Part shown: in pieces, positions 1-5,366 of the stretch | Layout: each line of letters starts with the position of its first letter | Numbering within the stretch: position 1 is the stretch's first letter | Origin: Baffinella frigidus | Taxonomy: Eukaryota > Cryptophyceae > Cryptomonadales > Baffinellaceae | Length of the DNA stretch: 11,005 bases | Reading direction: 5' to 3' | Assembly: GCA_026770585.1 (NCBI GenBank) | Contig: MU646428.1 | Location: 467,871-478,875, forward strand | Notes under the pieces: model-generated | What the model was told of the DNA's origin: nothing | Database searches by the model: none | Seen by the model: only the letters and a program-made list of their open reading frames with translations | Made by a program: the position numbers and the translations under genes

Positions 1-82
1 CCCGCAGACCTTCCAGGCCCATGCATGGGCTACTGTAGGGTCCTAGGGGGAGGCACTTTCTTATGCGCGAGGTACCCCTGTA
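1..82. mobile_element. Family A hairpin element, right part, cut by window edge
   Basis: Right half of the commonest repeat here. It has the core block CTACTGTAGGGTCCTAGG followed by the right terminal arm, TTATGCGCGAGGTACCCCTG, then TA. The left arm lies outside the window. One base of the arm (GCGCGAGG for GAGCGAGG) differs from most copies, so this is an older or mutated copy. It carries no coding capacity. Confidence 0.8.
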
Positions 83-162
83 CGAGGAATTCAGATGCAT
101 GGGGCAGCACCTTCTTGGTCTGCCTTTCCACGGCCCGTGCTCAACACCGCCGATCGGCGTGT

Positions 163-298
163 TAACCCTAAACCCTTAAACCCCTGAACCCTAACCCCTA
201 AACCCTAAACCCTAAACCCTAAACCCCAAACCCTAAACCCCAAACCCCAAACCCAAAACCCAAAACCCAAAACCTAAACCTAAACCTGAACCCGAAAA
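163..298. repeat. Telomere-type repeat tract (CCCTAAA)n, interstitial
   Basis: Tract of CCCTAAA and variants (CCCTTAAA, CCCCTAAA, CCCAAAA, CCTAAA). The most regular units lie around 195-225 and the tract decays rightwards into CCCAAAA and CCTAAA. The C-rich strand reads 5' to 3' on plus, the orientation expected at a left chromosome end. Because 160 bp of other sequence lies to its left, it is interstitial as presented. TTTAGGG telomeres are known in plants, several algae, dinoflagellates, cryptophytes and chromerids. Confidence 0.93.
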
Positions 299-344
299 CC
301 TCGACCAGGTGGGCACAGTCGACCTGGGGAAGCCCGCCGACTGC

Positions 345-374
345 GCTGCTAAATTCCGCTCCAACCGCTGGTCT
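345..374 (+). repeat. 30-bp dispersed repeat, copy 1 of 3
   Basis: Sequence GCTGCTAAATTCCGCTCCAA continuing into CCGCTGGTCT. Near-identical copies occur at 688-717 and 1615-1644 in the same orientation. It separates the two left telomeric tracts. Origin unknown; it could be the shared end of a larger dispersed element. Confidence 0.8.
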
Positions 375-428
375 TAGACCCTAGACCCCAGACCCGAAAC
401 CCGAAACCCCAAACCCTTAACCCTAAAC
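374..428. repeat. Degenerate telomere-like tract
   Basis: Second C-rich tract with units such as CCCTAGA, CCCCAGA, CCCGAAA, CCCCAAA and CCCTTAA, ending in CCCTAAACC. It has the same orientation as 163-298 but is much more degenerate, including the CCCGAAA variant (reverse TTTCGGG) that also dominates the right terminus. Confidence 0.8.
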
Positions 429-687
429 CGTGCTTCCCCGCTTCTCACACAGAGAGGCTGAATTTAGAGAGATTGATAATGTATTGCCAAGCAACCAGGG
501 TCAGCGCCGCACATGCGACGCATTGTGCCACTACTGTACCCCGTGTCGGCCGCTCATACCAGCATTTGGATTTTCTCTTTACTGGAGTCGTTTATTAATA
601 TTATGTACTGGAATCGTACAGCGGATCAAGAATACAAAAACACCTAGCCACTTAGCAGCGGCCAAGTTCCTTCCGCTGTGCCACTGC

Positions 688-717
688 GCCGCGAAGTTCC
701 GCTCCAACCGCTGGTCT
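688..717 (+). repeat. 30-bp dispersed repeat, copy 2 of 3
   Basis: Matches 345-374 except for a few substitutions (GCCGCGAAGTTCCGCTCCAA then CCGCTGGTCT). It lies in a stretch (429-870) with no recognisable gene. Confidence 0.8.
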
Positions 718-732
718 GACACCCACACAGAC

Positions 733-791
733 CGTCTCCTGAACCATGCCCTCGAGGGCATGGTTCATCGTCTCCTGAACCATGCCCTCGA
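733..791. repeat. 36-bp tandem duplication containing a perfect 26-bp palindrome
   Basis: GAACCATGCCCTC and its exact reverse complement abut at 741-766, centred on the CTCGAG site. The unit CGTCTCCTGAACCATGCCCT starts at 733 and again at 769, so the palindrome half is tandemly duplicated with a 36-bp period. The rest of 429-870 shows no gene: a 147-codon open frame at 430-873 crosses this repeat and has no recognisable domain. Confidence 0.85.
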
Positions 792-870
792 AGGAATGCC
801 TGGCACACCCCTGAGGCAATGGTTCCGGAGAACTCAGCAAGTGCATCTCCGAAAGGAAGCAGGGCTTTTC

Positions 871-1045
871 TAGAGCGCTGTGCAGAGAAGTTGGCCACGG
901 GAAATGATGGAAAATTGAGAAATTGGAGCCATTTTGTCGACTTTTGAGAAATTTAATACCATGAATTTCTCAAAAGTGGACAAAATGGCTCCAATTTCCC
1001 CATTTCCCCATTTCCCGGTGGCCAACTTCTCTGAACAGCGCTCTA
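871..1045. mobile_element. Family E hairpin MITE, near full-length palindrome
   Basis: TA, then GAGCGCTGTGCAGAGAAGTT inward. The right arm is the reverse complement, with few differences, ending CAGCGCTC then TA. Each arm is about 83 nt, leaving only about 10 nt at the apex (around 956-963), so the whole 175-bp element can fold on itself. The flanking TA pair looks like a TA target duplication, as in Tc1/mariner-type MITEs. No ORF of note. Confidence 0.85.
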
Positions 1046-1214
1046 CGGGATACGTTCCCCACACGGTGGACCACGAACCTTTCATCAAAAGTCAACTCAC
1101 CTCAAGACAATTAACTTTTAAAGATTTTGCTAAGTAAATTGGTCACGTAACACCCCGGAATCCGGGGTCAACGAAACCCGCGTAGCCCACCGAGTGGCCC
1201 CCCTAGATACCTTC

Positions 1215-1351
1215 ATCTCCACAAAAGTATTAATTAATTGCTTTTGGCGCAACGAAATTTACTACACAAATGCTCAACTATTACTTGTATAAGCAAATCG
1301 TGTAGTAATTTTCGTTGCCAGAAAGATATTAATTAATACTTGTATGGAGAT
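1215..1351. mobile_element. Family F inverted-repeat element (AT-rich)
   Basis: Arms of about 52 nt, from ATCTCCACAAAAGTATTAAT at the left to its imperfect complement ending TACTTGTATGGAGAT at the right. The arms include TTAATTAAT and CAACGAAATTTACTACAC blocks and enclose a loop of about 32 nt (1268-1299). It is clearly AT-richer than its surroundings. I could not see a convincing target duplication, so the exact ends are uncertain. A shorter palindrome, CCCCGGAATCCGGGG, lies just upstream at 1152-1166. Confidence 0.75.
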
Positions 1352-1770
1352 TAACCTGCTGACTAACCGGGCCAGTCGGCCTCGAGAACCTCGCAGACTT
1401 TTGCTAAGTTCCACCACCCTGGATGGAACATTATGGTATTTTGAGCATTCTTAAGTCAACCCCCCTTGGAGATGGCGCCACAATGTGGCGCCCCCGTGAT
1501 GAATGGATCTGGTACAAAAAGGTCTAATATGTATTTTAGTGGTGTAAATCATGTCAACTTTTGCGATAAAGGGTTATTCGGGATTTGGCCGCAAGTCCCC
1601 TCCAGGGTGGTTTTGCTGCTAAGTTCCGCTCCAACCGCTGGTCCACCCCATTTCATCTAGTTTCTATTTCCCCTAAATTTTTGTTTCAGTTGCATTCAGT
1701 TTCATCCAGGCCACTCTGAATTCAGCCCGCCGTCGATTAATTCAGGCCCCCCCCCAGCCACTCGAGACAA
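1352..1770. other. Unassigned stretch without recognisable gene
   Basis: No gene, RNA or complete repeat is recognisable apart from the third 30-bp repeat at 1615-1644. A C10 run sits around 1747-1755 and a CCACTCGAGAC block at 1758-1768 resembles the ends of family H (2068-2276). Confidence 0.5.
1615..1644 (+). repeat. 30-bp dispersed repeat, copy 3 of 3
   Basis: GCTGCTAAGTTCCGCTCCAA then CCGCTGGTCC, almost identical to 345-374. Confidence 0.8.
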
Positions 1771-2003
1771 ACGGATTAAATCAAGGACACACCGCCCCTA
1801 CAGGGGTACCTCGCTCATAAGAAACAGCCCCCCCCCTAGAAACCTACAGCAGACCTGTGCCTAGGGCCCTATGGTGGTCCTAGGGGGGTGGGCGTTTCTT
1901 ATGAGCGAGGTACCCCTGTAGGGTGGCCATGTGCTCCTAGACTCTTAGCCCTGCCGTTAGACCCCAAGGCGGTGCGTAACCTTGATTTTGAAGAACCCCT
2001 GTA
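1771..2003. mobile_element. Family C element, degenerate, split by a nested family A copy
   Basis: Left remnant ATCAAGGACACACCGCCCC (about 1780-1798) and right remnant AAGGCGGTGCGTAACCTTGA followed by TTTTGAAGAACCCCTGTA (1966-2003) match the two arms of family C at 8915-9039. An intact family A element (1799-1920) sits between them, so A jumped into an older C copy. Confidence 0.7.
1799..1920. mobile_element. Family A hairpin MITE, complete
   Basis: A 122-bp element bounded by TA. Left arm TACAGGGGTACCTCGCTCAT then AAGAAAC and a C run; right arm TTTCTTATGAGCGAGGTACC then CCTGTA. The core holds CCTAGGGCCCTATGGTGGTCC. The arms are near-perfect complements, so it can form a long hairpin. No coding capacity. 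Confidence 0.92.
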
Positions 2004-2067
2004 ACGGGTGTAACGGAGCTTCCCCTGGGCCTGTTGAGTCATCAGGCCCGAGCATGTCGGCTGATCA

Positions 2068-2276
2068 CCACTCGAGGCTAGAAATGTGACTATTTAAAAA
2101 CAGGGATCCGTTTACGAGTGAAGGGGGGGGGAAGGTGTAGTGATTTCAACACAGATGAGGGCGGTTGGTCACGTAGCTGGCGGAATTCCGCCAGTTACGT
2201 AACCACGCCTGCCTGTGACTGGTACTAAATTCAACAACCCCACATTTAAGATAGTCCCATTTCTAGTCTCGAGTGG
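2068..2276. mobile_element. Family H inverted-repeat element with central palindrome
   Basis: Terminal arms of about 31 nt: CCACTCGAGGCTAGAAATGT then GACTATTTAAA at the left, and the complement of CCACTCGAGACTAGAAATGG then GACTATCTTAAA at the right. The middle (2166-2205) is a 40-bp near-perfect palindrome, centred on GGCGGAATTCCGCC and flanked by TACGTA-type blocks. About 209 bp overall, no ORF. No clear target duplication seen. Confidence 0.7.
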
Positions 2277-2299
2277 CAGACGTGTTGATTTGTGAACAA

Positions 2300-2420
2300 C
2301 GGTGCTTCACCTCTGCAAGATCGGCTCCGAGGACTAGCCCTACCGTACGACCCTACGGCGCCGCGTGTCCTCAATTTCGCGTTACCCCTGAATCGGTGCT
2401 TCACCTCTGCAGGATCGGGC
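2300..2420 (+). repeat. Direct repeat pair of about 26 bp
   Basis: CGGTGCTTCACCTCTGCAAG at 2300 recurs as CGGTGCTTCACCTCTGCAGG at 2394, each followed by ATCGG. It abuts the left edge of the minisatellite at 2434. No gene is recognisable; a 66-codon open frame here has no features. Confidence 0.7.
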
Positions 2421-2659
2421 TGATCGTCTTCGTCGGCATCGTCCTCGGCAAGTTCACCGCGCCCTTATTCTAGGCGATGCTGCACCGCGCTGTCTTAATG
2501 GGCACTTTAAAAAAGTGCGCATCGTTCCCGGTGCCTTTGTTCTAGGCGGGCATGCACCGTACCGTGTTATTTGACACTTTCAAAGAAAGTGCGCATCGTC
2601 CCCGGCAAGTTCCCCGCGCCCTTGTTCTAGGCGGGGATGCACAGTACCGTGTTATTGAT

Positions 2660-2731
2660 TATCCCTCAAGTGGCGAGTAGGCTCATACGCCCTACCGTAG
2701 GGCCCTAGGACCTGCCCCCAAGAGGTCCTAG
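2660..2731 (+). mobile_element. Family D left part, inserted in the minisatellite
   Basis: TATCCCTCAAGTGGCGAGTA then GGCTCATACGCCCTACCGTAGGGCCCTAGG matches the left arm and core start of family D at 8373-8591. The right arm is missing. Confidence 0.75.
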
Positions 2732-2894
2732 GCAGGTTCTAGGCGGGGATGAACCGCGCTGTGTTATTGGTTACTTAAGAAAAAGACCGCATCGTCCTCG
2801 GCAAGTTCTCCGCGCCCTTGTCCTAGGCGAGAATGCACAGTACCGTGTTATTCATTACAGTGCGCCATCGCGGAAAGCGCGGGCGCCCTTTTTC

Positions 2895-2917
2895 TACAGG
2901 GCTACCTCGCTCATAAG
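2895..2917 (+). mobile_element. Family A left-arm fragment
   Basis: TACAGGGCTACCTCGCTCAT then AAG. Core and right arm are absent; the sequence re-enters the minisatellite at about 2928. Confidence 0.75.
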
Positions 2918-3068
2918 GAGGCGCACCCCCGCGCCCTTGTTCTAGGCGGGGATGCACCGCGCTGTGTCATTGGTCACTTGGAAAGAAGTGCGTGTATTGC
3001 ATGTACGGATCGAACCCAACTGTAGCGGAGTTCCCCGTTACCCTCGAAAACTCCGTGACTAGTCAGCT

Positions 3069-3134
3069 GCGTTCCGCACGCCCTTTCACCAACATGCCTT
3101 CCGTGAAGGCCCACATGGCACCACCGCGGAACGC
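3069..3134. repeat. Nested hairpin
   Basis: Outer arms GCGTTCCGC (3069-3077) and GCGGAACGC (3126-3134) are perfect complements. Inside them GCCTTC-CGT-GAAGGC (3096-3110) forms a second perfect stem, flanked by CATG pairs. It may be another short element or a structured transcript. No gene is recognisable in 3181-3415. Confidence 0.55.
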
Positions 3135-3415
3135 CCAGGCGCCTGTTTTCTATTAGGCGAGGATGCAACGCACCGTCATTGTGGCCGCGCCGGCCAAGGT
3201 TCACACACAAGCGAGAGAGAACTTACTTTCATTAGTCAACCACCGAGGCTCGTCACCTGTCCGACCGAGGCTCACACTCAATGAAGAGAGAAAGGCGCTT
3301 TCGTTGGATTCTAACATGGCCGCGCACAGCCAGAGGGCTGGGTGGGGGGTGGCGAGATGAAGAAACCGCGCGTGCATTACGGATTGAGATCAAAATGGCC
3401 ACCGTGTATTCCCTC

Positions 3416-3488
3416 TACAGGGGTACCTCGTTCATAAGAAACCATTCCTAGAGGGGTGGGCGTTTCTCATGAGCGAGGTACCCCTGTA
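3416..3488. mobile_element. Family A element, internally deleted
   Basis: Both terminal arms are present (TACAGGGGTACCTCGTTCAT and CTCATGAGCGAGGTACCCCT then GTA), but only about 25 bp of core remains, giving a 73-bp element. Ends are TA on both sides. Confidence 0.88.
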
Positions 3489-3539
3489 CTCCAGAGGGGA
3501 ATGTACGAGAATGCGCGCCCGTCTCCTATGACGCCACAG

Positions 3540-3675
3540 CGAGAAAGGCTCTCTCTCGCTCTCTCTCGCCCTCTGTCGCTCTCTCTGTCTCTCTCTCGCT
3601 CTCTCATAACACCCACCCGATCTGTGCATCTCTCCCACAGCCTTACTCAACCTCTCCTTCTCTCTCCTTTCTCCT
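3540..3675 (+). repeat. CT-rich microsatellite
   Basis: CTCTCTCG-type units dominate 3549-3606 (CTCTCTCGCTCTCTCTCGCC and similar), with a looser pyrimidine-rich tail to about 3675. The opposite strand reads as Arg/Glu-rich low-complexity peptide, which is not evidence of a gene. Confidence 0.85.
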
Positions 3676-3697
3676 ATGTGTGGAGATTGAAAGTGTG

Positions 3698-3931
3698 TAC
3701 AGGGGTACCTCGCTCATAAGAAACCGCCCCCCTTTAGGTCCTTTAGGTTTTAATTTCTCCCAACATATGCCAACGACACGCCGTTCCGTAGAAGGGATCT
3801 GCAGAGAAAGCATTTTTGCTTTCGGATCGCGTTCGCCCATGACTACCGTAGGGCCCTAGGCACAGGCCTACTGTAGGGTCCTAAGGGGGTCCTAGGGGGG
3901 GGCGGTTTCTCATGAGCCAGGTACCCCTGTA
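3698..3931. mobile_element. Family A element carrying a nested B repeat
   Basis: Full arms (TACAGGGGTACCTCGCTCAT at the left, CATGAGCCAGGTACCCCTGT then A at the right) enclose 234 bp instead of about 122. The extra sequence begins directly after the C run at 3731 and is a diverged B repeat. The normal core (TAGGGCCCTAGGCACAGGCC then TACTGTAGGGTCC) follows from about 3847. Confidence 0.85.
3731..3825 (-). repeat. B repeat, diverged copy
   Basis: CCTTTAGGTCCTTTAGGTTT through CTCCCAACATATGCCAACGA and CTGCAGAGAAAGCATTTTTG aligns with 9743-9830 in the same orientation. More diverged than the other three copies. Confidence 0.7.
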
Positions 3932-4104
3932 TGCAGCGTGCGAGGACGCCAGGTGCCCTCTCCTCACTCCTAGTTGGCTAATCTCTGGCTACTTATGGCT
4001 ACCAAGTGGCCCTCGCCAAGAAGTCAGCTCGCACAGCGGCTTCAAAGCGGCCGTGATTCCTACTCTAAAGGTCGTGAGCCTCTGGGGAACGCAAGCCTGG
4101 AACC

Positions 4105-4228
4105 TGCAGGAGTACCTCGCTCATAAGAAACTGAGTCTCCCTAGGACCCTACAGTAGGCCTATGCCTAGGGCCCTATGGTGGTCCGGGGGGGGGGAGGAC
4201 GCTTTCTCATGAGCAAGGTGCCCCTGTA
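4105..4228. mobile_element. Family A hairpin MITE, complete
   Basis: Left arm GCAGGAGTACCTCGCTCATA, right arm TCATGAGCAAGGTGCCCCTG then TA. Core CCTACAGTAGGCCTATGCCT then AGGGCCCTATGGTGGTCC. The left end reads TG instead of TA, so this copy is somewhat decayed. Confidence 0.85.
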
Positions 4229-4230
4229 GA

Positions 4231-4387
4231 GCCTACCAGCAGAAAACGGGTCTGCTTGAAGATGCGAGATAATCCGTCGGACGTCTTACGTTTCAGACCT
4301 AGTGGGTCTCTAGGCGAGGTTCAACCTCTAGGCGAGGCCTACCAGCAGAACACTGATCTGCTTTTAAGGTTCGACATAATCCGTCGG
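4231..4387 (+). repeat. 50-bp direct duplication, 106 bp apart
   Basis: GCCTACCAGCAGAAAACGGG at 4231 and GCCTACCAGCAGAACACTGA at 4337 begin two about 50-bp copies. Both end in ATAATCCGTCGG and both keep an AGCAGA/TCTGCT stem with a 7-nt loop. Between them CTCTAGGCGAGG is itself repeated. The stem-loop is not a tRNA anticodon arm (no U at position 33, no matching T or acceptor arms). Confidence 0.8.
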
Positions 4388-4783
4388 CCCTTGCACGCGC
4401 GTGGACCTTGTCCCGGCTGATCAGGTGTACCAGAAGTTGCCCCGTTGTTCCTGTGCAGACAAGAAAGGAGACTCAACACGGTGCTCATGCCCGAGACACA
4501 AGCACAGTTTGTTTGCTCTCACCACACGCGTTTCACGAGTTGCAACTTGACCCCCCAAAATTTCAAATTTCCCGCAGAAGGCCTTGGCAGAAACGGATTC
4601 AACCCACTCTAAATTGTCTTTAGCTTATTGGGACGGCAGATTGAATAATTTCTGCATCTATTGTGAATCTGAGCTTGAGTAAGGGACTGTCAAGTGCTAG
4701 CGACGATTGTGCAAATCTGCATAGCTGCACAGACCCGCGTCACTGTGTAGCAAAAGAGCTCGACACGGTGAGGAAGACGCGAA
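4388..4783. other. Unassigned stretch without recognisable gene
   Basis: About 400 bp with no recognisable repeat or RNA. Open frames at 4408-4623 and 4663-4851 have no familiar motif and no supporting splice or composition signal, so I do not call them. Confidence 0.5.
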
Positions 4784-4916
4784 GGGGGGGGGGGGTTACA
4801 TCCAGGTTCTGCTGCCGCCGAAAAGCGAGAGGGGGGCTGCCTTCCAGCTGAATTACATCGAGGAGTTGCTTGAGATTACATCGAGGATTTGGGGGTTACA
4901 TCGAGGATTTGCTGGC
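4784..4916 (+). repeat. G12 run followed by short TTACATCGAGGATTTG repeats
   Basis: Twelve G at 4784-4795, then TTACATCCAGG (4796), TTACATCGAGGAGTTG (4853), TTACATCGAGGATTTG (4876) and TTACATCGAGGATTTG (4896). The last three are spaced 20-23 bp. Confidence 0.75.
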
Positions 4917-5035
4917 GCTTGAACGCAGCCGCCCTCTCGCGGTTCGCCAGCGCTTCGAGCCGCGTCTCCCGCTCCGTCACCACCCTGCAACAATTTGACT
5001 TCCGTCACCACTTGACTTCCGCCGCGCAGTAAGTT

Positions 5036-5135
5036 GACACCTGGTCAATCCTACCCTTCACACTCTCAATCCTACCCTTCACACTCTAGAGACCTACAAG
5101 TTGACACCGGGTCAACCACACCCTTCACACAACGC
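5036..5135 (+). repeat. Short tandem repeats, 21-bp period
   Basis: TCAATCCTACCCTTCACACT then C occurs in tandem at 5045-5065 and 5066-5086, with a variant from about 5113. A flanking block GTTGACACCTGGTCAA / GTTGACACCGGGTCAA appears on both sides. The 192-codon open frame at 5034-5612 mostly runs antisense to the gene at 5328-6771 and is not called. Confidence 0.75.
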
Positions 5136-5300
5136 TCGTTGCGCAAACGTGTGCAACCACGCTGGAAACTGCGCACATCCTCACGCGGACCACCCTCTCA
5201 ATCCTGCTGTTTCCACCATGGCATCCACGGAGATTTCACTTCAGTTTTCAGCATGGCATCTGGGTCGAACGGCGTGTGGGTATCTAGGGGGCGTGTAGCG

Positions 5301-5366
5301 TTCTGCAGAACAAGTTCCGGTGTCCGCCTATGTTGGGAGCTCGAAGAACCTAAAGGACCTAAAGGG
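5301..5366 (+). repeat. B repeat, overlapping the 3' end of the minus-strand gene
   Basis: TTCTGCAGAACAAGTTCCGG then TGTCCGCCTATGTTGGGAGC then TCGAAGAACCTAAAGGACCT. It is nearly identical to 10019-10083, and in reverse orientation to 9743-9830. It supplies the last codons and the stop of the modelled coiled-coil gene. Confidence 0.88.

Larger units (their letters stand above)
2434..3180 (+). repeat. Degenerate minisatellite, about 75-80 bp unit, about seven copies
   Basis: Units share CGCATCGTCCTCGGCAAGTT, then CCCCGCGCCCTTGTTCTAGG, then CGGGGATGCACCGCGCTGTG and TTATTGGTCACTT with an A-rich tail. The CTAGGCG...TGCAC block recurs near 2471, 2543, 2626, 2742, 2824 and 2951, with a weak copy near 3155. 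The middle of each unit varies between CGCGCTGTG and AGTACCGTG. The array is interrupted by a family D piece (2660-2731) and a family A left arm (2895-2917). No ORF crosses it, so it is unlikely to be a coding repeat. Confidence 0.8.

Noticed and set aside
430-873. 147-codon open frame on plus
   Set aside because: Crosses the 733-791 palindromic repeat and ends in family E; composition is low-information and no domain is recognisable.
1799-1920. hAT-type element, because ends are CAGGGG...CCCCTG
   Set aside because: No 8-bp duplication flanks this or other copies; TA on both sides and the comparison site at 8634 favour Tc1/mariner-like insertion.
2273-2473. 66-codon open frame with hydrophobic C-terminus (LIVFVGIVLGKF)
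   Set aside because: Starts in a family H end, includes a direct repeat and ends in a minisatellite unit; the hydrophobic stretch is encoded by repeat sequence.
3456-3719. Ser/Leu- and Arg/Glu-rich open frames on both strands
   Set aside because: Translations of the CT microsatellite and family A arms, not genes.
4337-4387. tRNA-like element (7-nt loop, GGTTCGAC T-loop-like motif)
   Set aside because: No U at loop position 33, no D arm and no acceptor pairing; the paired copy lacks the T-loop motif.
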